From assembly GCF_040802235.1 (NCBI RefSeq), contig NC_133162.1, forward strand, positions 3,149,001-3,213,000: a stretch of DNA of 64,000 bases, given 5' to 3'. The translations under genes and the position numbers were made by a program. Shown here piece by piece: positions 37,311 through 49,994 of this stretch. Source of the DNA: Manis javanica. Its lineage: Eukaryota; Chordata; Mammalia; Pholidota; Manidae. Under the pieces are notes generated by a model that did no database searches, was not told where the DNA came from, and saw only the letters and a list, made by a program, of their open reading frames with translations. How positions within the stretch are numbered: position 1 is the stretch's first letter; each line of letters opens with the position of its first letter.

Positions 37311-39900
37311 CAGCTGAGAGCCAATGCTTCAAAATTCCATGGATGGAGAAGCTAGGGAGGCTTCCTGATGGAGTCAGTGCTCAAAATGCAACAGACAAGG
37401 AGCTAGGCTGGAACTCAGGGAAGGGTGGAGAAGAAGAATTTCTCTAGAAAGCGTGAGGGTGCTGGTGAAGGCAGGGGTGACAGCAGGGACTGGGAAGTCA
37501 AGGAGCGTCAGACTGGAGGCAGTGGTCAGTGGGAGCCAGCTCATATTCTTGAGCCAGAGAAGGACGTGGGATAAGTTTAAGGTCGTTGGCTGTGAGCGCT
37601 GGACATCATGTATCCCACCAGGGAGAGGACTGGCTCTCAAAATAAGGGATAGGGATGGTGACCAGATCATCCCAGTGAGCAAAGAAAACCTTCAGGGGAA
37701 AGGTCTCAAAGGATGACTAATGTTTGAAAAAGATTTTTTGTCTCACCAAATCTGTGGGGAAAATATGTAGGTAATAGCCAGTAATTATCAGCCCTCCCTA
37801 ATTTGTTTTCTATTTTGTAAATCAGGAGTCCAGATGAAAACGGGAGGTCCACATTGCAAAGGGGGGATGTCCCTGAAACTGGTCCCTCCTGCCATTGCAC
37901 TGCCTGTGACTCCAGGGCAGAGTAGAAGCTGCCTTGGAAGGGACAGGATTCCTTGGACAGTGTCACTGAAACATGCCTTCCACCTCTGGGTCCCACGAAA
38001 AATTAGACTTCATCTAATTCTTGAATTTATTAAGCTGAAGGCTGCAGCCCTTTCTGAATGCAGAATCAGAAACCACGGCTTTAAAAACAGAAGACTGTGG
38101 ACAATCTTTCCTAACCATAAAATTATTTCCATTCTCCAACCATCAAGTTCTTAAATGGATTTTGTAGATGTGCAAAAACTCAAAGCAGCTCTGTTAAAAA
38201 GAAGGAAAGATGTCAGGCTGAAAATAAGGAAAATCAGAATGGGAGACGAGGACACAGTCTGTGAACGCCCCGGCCTTCACAGCAGCCCCGGCCCTGTGAT
38301 TAACCTACGCTAACCCCCAAAATCTAAATCATTCTCACTTCCCAGGAGCTTATAAGCCAGACAGCTGTTAAGGGGAGCAACTCATAATATTACTGCAAAA
38401 TTTCACAGTTGAAAGTCAAATAGCAATGATTTTGCTCTGCCAGCTGGCCTCCACCTTGCCCACGTCCACGTGCCGAAAGTTCCCGGGCAGTGAGTGCACA
38501 CAGCATGGACCAGGATGCTTGTGCCCACAGCTCTTCAGGGAAAGGCATGTCACCAAGGCTAAGCACGCACTTCTTCTCGATCAAAATTCTAACTTCATGG
38601 TAACCGGAAAATTAATGCCAACAATGGCGGTAATACGAACCTTCCAGTTACCCCGTGTGGGTACCTATCAACTGGCCCACTGGGTAATAGAGGCTGAGAT
38701 GGCGGCGAGCTGGAGGCCCAGGAGAGCCCATGGTGGAGCTCCAGCCTGAGTCTGAGTCGGAGGGCAGGAGACCAGTGTCCCAGCTCGAGGACACACCCGG
38801 GCAGAGCGAGCTCCCCATCACTGGACCTTCTGTTTCATTTTGACGCTCAAAGGGTTCGGCGAGCCCCGCCCACCTTGAGGAGGGCAGTTCGCCTTATTCC
38901 GTCTACTGCTCCGGATGCTGATCTCACCTGGAAACACCCTCACAGACAGACCCAGACTAAGGCTCACCCAAATATCTGGGCACCCTGTGGCCCAGCCAAG
39001 AGGACATATTCCATGAACCACCAGATGCTGGTTCTTAAACGCCACCCTCACTGACTCCTCCACCGGCTGTAACTCAGACCACACAACCCGAGAGCCTGGT
39101 GGAACCTCAGTTCTGTGGCCATTTCTTAAAGGGGACTCCCTGGTCTTCGGGCTGCAGATCTAGAGTCACCGGCACTCCTGAGGAGGACAGGAGGTCATTG
39201 CCTTGCATCTGAGCCATCTTCAAGCAGGAGCTGCTGTTCAGATATGAAATGTGTGCGGAACTAGCCTGTTAGAAGTGCCCTCCGTGCTTCCCCTGGCTTC
39301 TGAGCACAGCCCGCACCCACTGCCCAGCCCTCCTGCACCCTCCCCGGGCCTTCCTCCCTCCACCTCTCTTTCTTCTGCAGGTGAGCTCCCCCTCCAGAGG
39401 GAGGAGGCAGGCCAAGCCACGCTTCCTTCCCAACCTGGCTCCCTCCATCCTTCATCATTCTTTTTGAAAAAATCCTCTGTCATTTGGCTGCCAGGGAGGC
39501 GGCGACAATTCTGAAACCTTACGGTGGCACCAGAGAATAAAGCTGGGAATTATTTGGGCACAGTGTTGAGACAGCAAGTGACAGGGTGGAGGAAGAAAGC
39601 CAGGCTAGCTGCGCAGAGCCCCTGCTGAGGAAGACGGAGCCCAGGAGCCCAGATGGGGCGCAGCCCAAGGGAAGGTCGGAGTCCACACGACAGCTCAGGG
39701 TGGCAGGAAGGAGACACAGCCGCATGGCGAGACGGGTGAGCACCCCCTGCACAGCCACCAGCCCCTGCCCTGGGCACACAGTCCTGCCTCTGGAGCCGCA
39801 GATGGTGGCAACCTGCTTGGCCTGGGCCACAGTGGCACCAGGGCTCTGCCTCAGTCCCTGCTACTGTCCCTCATTTTGTCCCCAACTTTGCCTTAAATCT
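37311..39900. other. no recognised gene
   Basis: Unique-looking sequence. Overlapping frames at 39.2-39.8 kb on both strands are GC-driven. The 209-codon frame at 39586-40215 runs into antisense L1 and is not a gene. Confidence 0.4.
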
Positions 39901-39904
39901 CTCT

Positions 39905-40640
39905 CTTTCTTTTTTAGTTTTAAAAATTTTGATAAAATATACATAAAATTTACCATCATAACCATCTGTAAGTGCACACCTCAGTGCTATCACATACATT
40001 CACCCTGTTGTACAACCGTCTCCACTTTCTATCCAGAATTCTTTTCATCTTGCAAACCTGAAACTCTGTCCCCACTAAACACTAACTCCCCACTCCCCTC
40101 TCCACAGCCCCTGCCACCCCTGACTCCACTTTCTGTCTCTATGAACCTGACTGTCCTATGTAGGTCATCTTACTGTATTTGTCCTTCTGTGACCTACTTA
40201 TTTCACGGAGCGTAATGTCTTCAAGGTGCGTCCCCATTGCAGCCTGTGTCAGAGCCTCTTTCCTGTTGGAGGCCGGATAAAGTCCCACTGTCCGGGTCGG
40301 CCACACTGTCTGTTCGCTCATCTGCCGATTGACAGTTGCTTTGTTTCCACCTTTCGGCTGCTGTCAATGATGCCACTTCAAACTTGGGTACAGAAATCTG
40401 TCTTTGAGTCCCCGCTTTCAATTCTTTGGATATATACCCAGCAGTGAGATTGCCAGATCATGTGATAATTCTCTTTCTAATTTTCTGAGCACCACTTTTG
40501 CCGATTTCCACTGCAGCTGCACCATTTTACACTCCCCCCAACAGGGTGCAAGGGTTCCGATTTCTCCACATTGTCACCACCACTTGTTAATCCTGTTTCA
40601 GTTTTTGTCTGAACGATAGCCATCCACATGCGTGTCGTAC
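39905..40640 (-). mobile_element. L1 (L1MA/L1MB-type) 3' end, antisense
   Basis: The plus strand is the reverse complement of an L1 3' end. 'aaaatatacataaaatttac' and 'caaacctgaaactctgtccc' mark the 3' UTR. 'tttcacggagcgtaatgtct', 'ttctttggatatatacccag' and 'ctgcaccattttacactccc' mark the ORF2 C-terminal region. It is better preserved than the L1 relics at 6-13 kb, so it is younger than they are. It is 5'-truncated and its frames are broken. Confidence 0.85.
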
Positions 40641-42535
40641 CCCACTCTGCCCGCCATGTCCTCCCTGGAGGCCCCTCTAGTCACAGGGCCTTACAGAACC
40701 ATCATAAGCTAATGGCGTGCTGGTCCACCTCTCCAGCCCTCCTTTCTCACCACCTCTCACAAACCCAGACTCATTCAGGTAGCGGCCTAGCGCCTTCCCT
40801 CTGGAGAACTGAAAGACATCTCAAACCCAACACTTTCGAACCCAAATTCCTGATCTGCACACCCTCTTCCTCCCAACCCGAATGGCAGCACTGTGGCTTC
40901 CCGTCTCAGATGATGGCACAACCATCCTTCGGGTGGTCTGCTCACAGACCTGGGCCACAGAGACACTTCAGAGGACCCCTTACTTAGAGGGCCCCTCATG
41001 CTGAGTGTGCATGAGCATGAATACACACACGCGCATACACACACACTCTCTCTTTGTCAAGAGCACGTGTGGTCCAGGGCTTGGCACCAATGGGGCAGCA
41101 TCACCAAACATTCGTCCTCAGTGGCTCAAGAGTGACACCTTTCAGGCCTCCGGCCCCCCACGCTGTTTGTCCCGGTCATCTCGGAGTGCTTGGAGATTTG
41201 TGCTGGAGCCGCAGCCATGCTGGAGACAGACGCTGCTTCTGAGTGTGAGGAAACTTCAGCAGGAACAAAGACACATGCATTAGCTTGTTACATTCTCCTT
41301 TTAGGCAGGGATGCAACAGATTCTTGCATGATGAAGGGTCACGCCCAAACACTGCTCAGGGGCTGTTTTCTCACTTGTGGTCATGACCTGATTCGTGGTT
41401 CCAGGTGAGCGTGGCATCGTAACAGTGGTACTGAGTGGTAACGTGGTTGCCGAGGAGCTATGGTTTGCAATATCAGACAATTCTTCATCTCACATCTGCA
41501 CATCTGTACGTCTTGATATAACCTTTGTGAGGTGAGATTCTGTCTCTTTACAGTGGCAGCTGGATGAACAATACCCAGTAGAGTTACATACAGTTTATTT
41601 TTGCCAAAATGTTTCATGTGTCTTAAACTTTCAAAAATTTAAACAGAAATTTCAGCTTTAATTCAATTCAATTCAATAACCAAAATGCATTTTGCTTTTT
41701 AGTTTTATTACCTAATTTTGGCTTTTAAAAGAAAAATAATTTGTGAAATCATGAAAACTAATCTAAATGTATTTACTACTTATACTTGATTTACGTTTTT
41801 GACAAAAATACATTCAGATTTCATCCACTTGACTTTTTGGTTCTTTGTATTATTAACAATATTAGAAGAGAACTTAATGGACACCTTGATCACACAGCAC
41901 AGTGAACAATTACACTGAAATTATGCAAAGAAAGTGAATTTTATGGAAAAAGTACATACTAATTTATGGATTATAGATGTGTTTATTTCCTTCCTAATTC
42001 AAACATTGCTGGCCCATGAGTAGAAGCCCTAGATACGTGCAGTGAGGCTTGTGCTCAGTCACTGACATTTTGCCAACTTTCAGCCATATGCAAACTATAG
42101 CTTTTCGCACATTTTTCTCTTTCATCATCTTGAAGGCAGGAGGATAGAAAATACTTAACAGTTTGCTAGCGTGATTCACGCTTCCTAGTGTTTAGACCAC
42201 AGGGCTTGGGCCCTGTGAGTGGGCTCGGGCCCCATGCAAGGACTCAGAGCAGCACCGTTGGTGCAGGCCGGGAGCCATCAGGGAGGTGGCTGGACGCGCC
42301 CCTGCATGCTCCTCACCTGCTGGCTGAGCTTCAGCCACATGCAGAGCCAGCCCAGGTGTCCCGACATCTCTGTCACTGTCCATCACCCAGCCACTGGGCA
42401 CCAGCCTCTTGGCCTCCACTCCTCTGGGCCCATCTGGGGCCCAGCAGCCGGTGGGGACTGTTGGTGCAGCCAGCTGACATGGCTGCTGTGCTCAGAGCCC
42501 TCTCTGTGCACCCTACGCCCTCACTCCTCTTCTCC
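40641..42535. other. no recognised gene
   Basis: It contains a CA-rich tract (41020-41057) and an AT-rich block (41620-42170). That block has no repeat signature and could be conserved non-coding DNA. 40640-40760 has faint L2-like wording. Confidence 0.4.
41020..41057. repeat. (CA)n-rich microsatellite
   Basis: ACACAC runs interrupted by 'gcgcat', then a short CT run. Confidence 0.85.
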
Positions 42536-42539
42536 GTGC

Positions 42540-42823
42540 CCTTCCTCCACCCTCCAACCAACCCGACCACATCCCCTGCTTCCTCCTCCTGCCTCCCCTA
42601 CACTGCCTCAGGACTCCAGCCCTGGCTGTTCCCTCTGCCTGAATGCTGTTCCCTCCAACACCTCCTCTTTCAAGTCTCAGCTCAAATACCCCTTCTTATG
42701 GAGGCCCTGCCTAGGTTCCTAATTTCCACTGCACACTCGCCCTCTGCGTCCCTCCTGAGTCACCCAGCCCTGAATACCGCTCTCCTTCTCCCCAGAGCCT
42801 GGTTCGCCTTCTGAAGTGCTCCA
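42540..42823 (+). repeat. L2 LINE fragment
   Basis: 'tgttccctctgcctgaatgc', 'ctttcaagtctcagctcaaa' and 'tatggaggccctgcctagg' are the classic L2 3' region. It is followed directly by the Tigger element, so the L2 is probably interrupted. 43330-43410 may hold its tail. Confidence 0.75.
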
Positions 42824-43290
42824 TACAGTGATGGCACCCCCAGTCATGGTTTCACTGCCCGGGGTTTCAGTTCTGCACCGTCAGCTGTGGTCTGGAAGCA
42901 GATGATCGTCCTTCTGATGCAGACAGAAAGCAGCTTGCAGCCTGACGCTGTGTCGCCTGCCGGTGTCCCCACCTCACTGCCTCTCATGGTGTACACGCTT
43001 CACCATCTCACGGCCTCACGGGGAGAGGGGTGAGGGAGAACAGGAAGGCGTTTTTAGAGAGAGAGGGAGCCCACACCCACACCGCTTTATTGCAGTGTAT
43101 TATTATTGGCGTATTTTACTATTAACTATTGCTGTTAACCTCTTACTGTTCTTAATTCATACTTTTGACTTTATCATAGGTATGTATGTATAGGAGAAAC
43201 AGTATATACAGAGTTTGGTACTATCTGTGGCTTCAGGCATCCACTGGGGTCTCGGAACGTGTCCCCCATGGATAAGGGGGTGCTGCTGTA
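42824..43290. mobile_element. Tigger-type (Tc1/mariner) miniature DNA transposon
   Basis: This is a complete non-autonomous element bounded by TA. Its left end 'tacagtgatggcaccccc' pairs with the right end '...ggataagggggtgctgctgta' as diverged terminal inverted repeats. Inside are Tigger text blocks: 'ggggtttcagttctgcaccg', 'agcctgacgctgtgtcgcc', 'tgactttatcataggtatg', 'tttggtactatctgtggctt' and 'caggcatccactggggtctc'. About 467 bp with no transposase ORF. Confidence 0.85.
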
Positions 43291-44005
43291 ATTGAGTCAT
43301 GACCTGTATTTCGTGACCATTCCCACTTAAAGATTAGCTTGGAGATAAAACTTATCCTGTTTATTCATTGCGGTATCCGAGCATATGTTGATTTTTAATA
43401 AGTATTGAAGGTGTGAAAATGAGCCAAAAAAAAAGTGCTCTTCTGCGGGGAGCTGAGCTCCGTCCAAGTTGAAGGGCCAAGGGGAAATCCGGTTCTAATA
43501 GAACCGCAGGAGCAGCAGAGCCCTGTCTTCAGACAGACCTTGAAGTCCAGTGTCTGAACAGACAGAGGCCTCCCCAGGCTGGTTACTGGGGCAGGTGGGA
43601 TGAGGTCGCCCGGGCTCTGTGGGGGGGGCTGTTTGCCCAGCCCTGGGCTGGTCCAGACCCTTTGGAACAGAGACTGGAAGACCCAGAGAACATGGAAGTC
43701 TTGACTGAGTTTGTCAGGTTGCCAGGAAAGATCTCAGGTAGGCACCTGTCTGACTGTGAGGATGTTGCCATTTCTGCCTGCTTTCCTGGAGGGTTTACAC
43801 GCTAGACCCCAGAATGGAGACTTAGTCTGGCAAGTGGCTGGGATGCCCTGGTCTTGAGCAATCGAACAGCCTGAGGAAGAAGCCACTTTAAGAACTTGCT
43901 CTGCAGATCATTAGGTAGGTGTATGAAGAGACTAGAAGGTGGAGAAGGCTGGCCCCAGGACTGTCCCACCTGGGTCAGCCACCTGCTCAGCTCCTGCTGT
44001 GGCCG
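43291..44005. other. no recognised gene
   Basis: 43330-43410 may be the 3' tail of the L2 interrupted by the Tigger element ('tttattcattgcggtatcc', 'taataagtattgaa'). The rest is unassigned. Confidence 0.35.
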
Positions 44006-44009
44006 CCCA

Positions 44010-44165
44010 GCATTGCCAGATGTAGCAAATAAAAATCCCACACACACACTTAAATTTGCATTTCAGATGAATAACAAGATTTTTGTTATAAATATGTCCC
44101 CAATATTGTCTGTGTAGTTTGAGATGCAAACCCACCTGGACTTCCTGTATATCTGGCAATCCCAC
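44010..44165. mobile_element. palindromic non-autonomous DNA transposon-like element
   Basis: It starts 'cattgccagatgtagcaaat' and ends 'cctgtatatctggcaatccc'. The reverse complement of that end begins 'gggattgccagatatacagg', so the ends are inverted repeats. Inner arms ('atttgcatttcagatg' and, on the other strand, 'gtttgcatctcaaac') are also inverted. I recall this palindrome as a widespread mammalian miniature element but cannot name it reliably. Confidence 0.5.
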
Positions 44166-44169
44166 TCTG

Positions 44170-47015
44170 GACTACTGCGAGGGGGCAAGGGCCTGTCACC
44201 ACCACTCATCTCCAAGACCACCTCCTCCTCTGGGCTTGGGCTCCAGGCCCTCTTCCTTCAACTCTAGGTAAGTGAAGCCCCTTCAGATCTACTTGGGATG
44301 AGGCTCTGCCCCCCCCACTGCTGGGCTTTTCCTGTCAAAGGCAACGTGGGGCTCAAATTCAGGCAACAGATGAAACATGGAGGGGTGTTTAACTTCTCCC
44401 TGGGCAAGGAAGCCCCTACCCCTGAGAGTCGGCTGTTCTTCTGGGAGAGAGAAGGGAAACTGTACTCTCTCTGTCTTTCTTATACTTGTTTTTTGTTTTG
44501 TTTTCGCTGAGTAGCTGAATCACAGTGCAAAAGGCAAGATACTGGTTGTTTTGCAACTACTGCCCATATTCCACTAAGTTTAGAGAATTGGAATACAGTG
44601 GACACACCGTCACATGAACTCTATGCTGAACATAATTCCACCCTTGATGAGTGAATGTGCTCTGTGATCCCAGCAGACCTGCTGTTAATCGGGGCACAGG
44701 GCGAGTGGGAGGGTGTGGCTGCAGCTTCGCTCCTCAGAACCGAACGCGGAGAGCCTGCTGTGGCAGGACCCCCACCGACCTGCCTTGCATCTAGAGTCCA
44801 TCCAGAGAAAAGACTGATGTCTGTGTCTTCAGCAGGAAGAAAAAATGCATTTCGCTAATGAGAACAAAACCTCATGTGGCACAACAGAAGGGCGCTGTGT
44901 CTCATTCCCAGGAGGTCCGCGGCCTGGCGGGTGGGGCAGAGGGGCCACTGACCACGCTCTTCTCCAGGTGTGGTCCTCTCAGCCAAATGAGCGAACCACA
45001 TCTCTAATTAGAATTATATGCAGAATGAGAAGATTCTTCAAGGACCGTCTCTGGGTCCTCATCATCTTAAGTATCTGTTGCCATGGAAGCCAGCGAGCAG
45101 CTCCAAAAATCTAGAGTGGTGGGCGGTACTTGCCCACTAGCCCACTCGCCCTTTAAATAAAGTTGCCTTTTTTTCTTCGGGTTCTGAATAAACATAAACC
45201 TGGGTTTTTCGTGCAAAATCCTGATTTCAAGGTTATTGATGCCGTACTAAATTAATACAGTCTGTGCGACAGTGCACGCCACCCAGCAAAGCCAGGGAGA
45301 CTCCTGTCTTCTGAAAGCTTGACATTTGTTTTTCATCATGAACTTAAAGGTCAAGAGCTACAGATGGATCAGGGTACCTGCCTGAGTTTACATTTACATG
45401 TATTTTATTTTATTCCCACACGCGCTTTTTATGAGATCCATCACTGGAATAAAACTGTAGCGCTCCTGTCTTCTCTAGCCTGGCTAAACTAGGAGAGTTG
45501 TCAAGCTGCTATCTCTACATAATTTGAATTAAAATAAGAAATATATGCTGATTTGATATTTCAAAAGCAAAAGCTTTAAGTTTAACATCGCCTAAGCTGG
45601 CCAGGATGCAGCGTGCACAGATTTCTTGATATCGCTTACTTAACTAGTATAATTTGGGGGGTGGACTGGAGATAGTATCTGCTCTTATTATGCACTTTTT
45701 ATTTAAAACCCACGGACACCTCACCCTTCAGATAATCCAAAAGTGATTGGCCCGTAATCGATTCAGAATTGATGACAACATGCACTAACTCTTTTTCTTC
45801 ACAAATGAATATTTTTTTGTTTGCCTGTGAGTTTCTGCTTAAGGCAAACATGCTGCTTGTGCCACTGTACCCCTTTTTTGTGATACCAAATACCATGTTA
45901 TATTTTTACCAAAATACCTGTGGAGCTGACAGAGCATGATGCATTCATTTCCCTTGATTTTGTAGTGAAGGAAAAGGCTAGCATGAATAATTCAAAAATA
46001 ATGCTGAGACTGTTAAGATTTAGTAGTGGAGAGGTCATCACAGTTGGGAGAAATGAGCTTGGAGACCATTACTATTCCACGATCTTTGAATCTCAAGGTG
46101 ACATCATTATTATTTCTCTATATCTATAATGTGGTGCCGCAACCAGCTTATTGCTGTGTTTCTCATGTAGGGGAGAAAGATCAATTACATACAGACCTCA
46201 AAACGGGAGCCGTAAGCAGAGTGGCCTATAAAACTGTCATTAACAGTCCCCACAATTTTAGCTGCATGCTTCCAGGTCAAGTGGCTTTAAAAATGATAAC
46301 TGACACTGAAAGGTTGAATAAAGAGCATTCGTCCTAAAGGGAGCCATTTCTTAGCCAAATAACTGAAACTCTTTAATAACACTTGCTAATTTCGGTCTGA
46401 ACTGCAAAAGTACCTTAAGTAAGAAGCTTAGCACGGATGATCCTTAGCAGAATGAACACACATCCTGGTGTCCCCCTTTGAAAAATAGGTTTGCTATCTG
46501 TCAACATCAACCGCAAGCACTCTTGAGTAAGCATAAAGCAGTCCCATGTAATCATATTTAATTTATTCCTATTTTCAACCAGAAGCAGAAAGATATCACC
46601 AAAAAATAAAATGCATGCTACCGTAGTGTTTACAGCATTTCTCCCACCATTTGTTACCACTACATAATCAGTGATAAATCTTGCTTTCTCTGGAATGGGA
46701 TTAAAAAACACCTCCACATTCAAAAATATTAAAATGGAATAGAGCTATTACTACAGCAAAATGTCTTTTTTCTACCCCCAAAGGGTCCCTCCATGTTTAA
46801 AACATTTTTTTTAACTTCACAGAATTGTACAAGCCTTCCCACCTGCTTACTTTTTAATTAAAATGTTCCTGCTAGTGTCAGACCTCTGAAACATCGCGTT
46901 TGGTTTAAAGGTTTAACAGTTTGTAGCATTTGTGATTTTTGTTAAGAAGGGATACAAAAGTGCTATAGATTTCTTTTCTTAGGTGGAACAGAAACAGTCT
47001 GAGTCACTGCCGGTC
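44170..47015. other. AT-rich gene-desert-like sequence
   Basis: No gene or repeat is recognised. 45150-46900 is AT-rich and low in CpG, with many TAAT/ATTA motifs and little repeat signature. That is the look of conserved non-coding DNA, though conservation cannot be judged from one sequence. Confidence 0.35.
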
Positions 47016-47019
47016 ACCG

Positions 47020-47790
47020 CTGAGTGGCCGGGTTGCCGCGCGCCTTCGCGTCTGCGGTGCCCGCTCAGCTCGGCCCCTCTGGCCCGGAGGGGGGGCGGGG
47101 CGCTCTGTAACAAAAGACGCACGGACTCCTGCACCTGAAGCCATGCTGAGGTTTTTAAAGGTGATTTTGATAATGATTAGCTATTTCTGCATTTGTTACT
47201 CCTACTAATTATCTTTTGTCATTATTAATATTATTATTTTATTATTAGGGATAATAATATCCATAATAATTATCTGTTTGAGTTCCCTGAATTTCATTTA
47301 AAATTCCCTAAGTTGGTATTTCTTGTGACAAGATGTGCTATAAATGACATCTGTCTGTGGCGGTCACGGTCCGTGGACTTCCTGACGGGGCGTCCCTGCG
47401 GCTCCTCCTTCCCCGCCTCCTCCCGGGCCTGTGGTCTCTCTTCTCCACCGCTTTCCCTCCTTCACCCCTTCCCTTCTTCGCGGCGGCCGCCCCGGGGCCT
47501 TGGGAGGGCGCCCAGGGGAGCAACGCGTGCGCCCGGGGCCCTCGCCGGGGTCCCCGAGCTCCGGACGCACCGCCCCGGGCCGGCTGCTCGCTGGCCCCTC
47601 TGCGAGGGGCGCCCTGGACCTCACTACCGGGCTGCTCTCAGCCGGTTCCTGTGCCCGTGTCCAGGGCACCCCGACTCCTGCAGTGTGAAACACACGTCCA
47701 GCTGCCAGGGTCCCGAGGGGAGCAGTGGTCAGCGCCGCCAGCCTCCCCCACCGGGCGCGAGGCCGGCCGTGACCCCAGGCAGCACGGGGG
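47020..47790. promoter_or_regulatory. split CpG-rich segment
   Basis: Two CpG-dense blocks (about 47020-47130 and 47350-47790) flank an AT-rich stretch with ATTATTA-type runs and a near-palindromic 'ggataataatatcc'. Open frames of 173-181 codons on both strands of the second block reflect GC content and show no recognisable domain. It could be a promoter of an unrecognised transcript or a CpG-rich enhancer. Confidence 0.45.
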
Positions 47791-48164
47791 TGAGAAAGAG
47801 CCAGGTCCCCTGTGCTCATGTGGGCAGAATGCCCCGTCAGTCGGTAATGCTCAGCTGAGAGAGACACAGAATGCATTATTTTCAAAACGTTGAAGGAAAA
47901 TTAATGGCATGGTGCACACGGAGTCGAGAACAAGACATAAAACACAACAACAGGAACACAGTCACGGCATAGGATGTGTGTGGAGTTTTTATCTACAGAG
48001 ACTTTAACCCCGTGTGTTCTGACACCCACCTTCTCAGCAGTGCCTCCACCTGTGGGCAGGAGTCCCCCACCCCAGGCAGACAGGAGCATTGCCTGGAGCT
48101 CACCGCTTCGCTCCCAGCAAAGGGCTTGCCTGACGTCTGTCCAGTGCCCAGTGCTGTCAGTGGC

Positions 48165-48605
48165 CCCTGTATCAGCTTCCTGCGGCTGCCTTACGCAACA
48201 AAGTACTACCGACTGAGTCGCTTAAAACATCAGAAATGTGTTCTTTCATACTTCCAGAGGAGAGAAGTTCCAAATCAAGGTGTTGGTTCCTTCTGGAGGC
48301 CCAGAGGGAGCCCTGTCCTGGCCTCTCTCCCAGCTTCTGGTGGCTTCTGGCAGTCCTAGGAGGTGCATCCCTCCCGTCTCTCCCTTTGTTGTCCCTCTGT
48401 GTGTCCGTGTGTCTCTCTATCCCAAATCTCCCTCTTCTTACAAGGCCATCAGTTATTTCTTTAGGGCCCACCCTAATTCTCTGTGACCTCACCTTAACTT
48501 GATCACATCTGTGATGCCCCTATTTCCAAATGAGGTCACAGTCTCAGCTTCGGGGTTGGGTCTTCAGTATATCTTTCTGGGGACACAGTTTTGCCCACCG
48601 GAGTC
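48165..48605 (-). mobile_element. MaLR-type LTR
   Basis: The plus strand shows the reverse complement of a full-length-like LTR. It starts 'tgtatcagcttcctgcggct', then 'gaagttccaaatcaaggtgt', 'cttctggtggcttctggcag', 'ttagggcccaccctaattct' and 'tatttccaaatgaggtcaca'. It ends near 'ggggacacagttttgccca'. It is solitary. Confidence 0.75.
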
Positions 48606-48609
48606 ACTA

Positions 48610-49985
48610 CTTGTCAAATGAACGCTTTACTTCTAGGATACTGGGACCCAAGGGTGGTGGAGGAAGCTCGTGGAGTGGTTCTGAACATCCACAGCTGTCC
48701 TGCCACCCCACGTCCAACATCCTAGGGAGGATCTCTCCAGGGCAGGCTGGGGGCCTTCTCCCTGGGAGGCCAGCGAGTCTGGGTTCTGCTCCTCAGCCTG
48801 GAGTAGGGGGCACAGAAGCTGCTAAGGCAGGTGGATGCTGCGGCTTGGAGCTCGGCGGGAGGGGCCGGCTGCTGCCCCCATGCTGGGCCCGGGTCCCACC
48901 CTGGGGCTGCCTTTGAAGTCGGTGAAGAACTCTCAGACCGCAGGGACAGAGCAGGGCAGGGAGACCCAGGTGGACTCTGCTCTCCCCACCGACACCTGTT
49001 CAAAGAGAATCGTTGGGGCAACACCTAACAAATAATGAATGAATGGTAGAGTCGGGCCAGCCCTACGGGAGACCTGTCCACAAAGCCGTCCTTCCTGTTC
49101 TCTGCACCGCCTGCCTGAACCCTGCTGGGCTGGAGGCTGTGCCTGAGTGGAGGCAGCCCCTTGCCTTTTGTTTTGTTTTTAACATTTAATATGTATCATG
49201 CTGTCCCGAAGATGCTCCGGTCTGATATGGGGGGAACACAAATGGGCAGAATCTGCAGCCAGTGTTTGATTCACTCACCGGTGCCTGGGAGGTGGTGGAA
49301 CTGGATCGTGTGCCCAGGTGGGTTGTGGTGGCAGGGAGGGCTTCAACGTGCTGAGGGGCTTCTCCCTCCAAGCTTTCAGTGCTGGATCCCCTCTGGTCCA
49401 TAATCACAGCTAATGGGCTGGCCACAGAGGCGTCAGGGGCATAAAATGGTCTAACACTACATTGACTATAAATAGCAAAGCCATAAGTGACATTACTTTG
49501 CAGATAAGAAACAATCACATCATTAAGCAAAGGTGTTTAGTGTATCCGTCACCCTAACTTTGATTTATTGCAGGGCATTTGTCTGTCACCAGCACACTGG
49601 AAGCTATAATGCAACTCAAGGGTTTAAAGAGAAAATTAAGATGAATATTGCTGCTAGCACTTAGATTTGCACAGATGCAAAATGTCGGGGGCTTCTCTGC
49701 TGCCTGCTGGGCTGACCTCAGAGCTGCAGCAGAGAAGTTTGTCCCTGAGGCTAGAGGCTGGGCCTCCCAGGGCAGAGGCAGTGACAACTAGGAGGCAAAG
49801 AGGGCCTTGCCTCCCCAAAGGGAAGAATGCCTTCCAAATTACCAGGACTTCCCCTTTCATTTGAGAGTGTACCCCAGAAATACGGAACGGCAACAATGAT
49901 TAGAGTTATTCTGATGAACGTTATGTTTTAAAATGTTGTCCTGCTAAATACAGCTGCTCCCATATTCAACTCAATTTTAATCCAG
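48610..49985. other. no recognised gene
   Basis: GC-rich to 49100, then mixed. A sequence CTATAAATAG, which fits the MEF2 consensus and also a TATA box, lies at 49466-49475. Overlapping open frames on both strands near 48.5-49.0 kb are not convincing. Confidence 0.35.
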
Positions 49986-49994
49986 GAAATAGTT

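Noticed and set aside
39586..40215. 209-codon plus-strand open frame
   Set aside because: Its second half is antisense L1 3' UTR and ORF2 sequence, so it is not a gene.
42188..42814. 208-codon plus-strand open frame
   Set aside because: The last third is L2 sequence, and a second frame of 167 codons overlaps it. This is a composition effect.
47313..47893. Open frames of 173-181 codons on both strands
   Set aside because: Both strands are open over the same CpG-rich block, and the residues are proline/arginine/glycine-rich without any domain.
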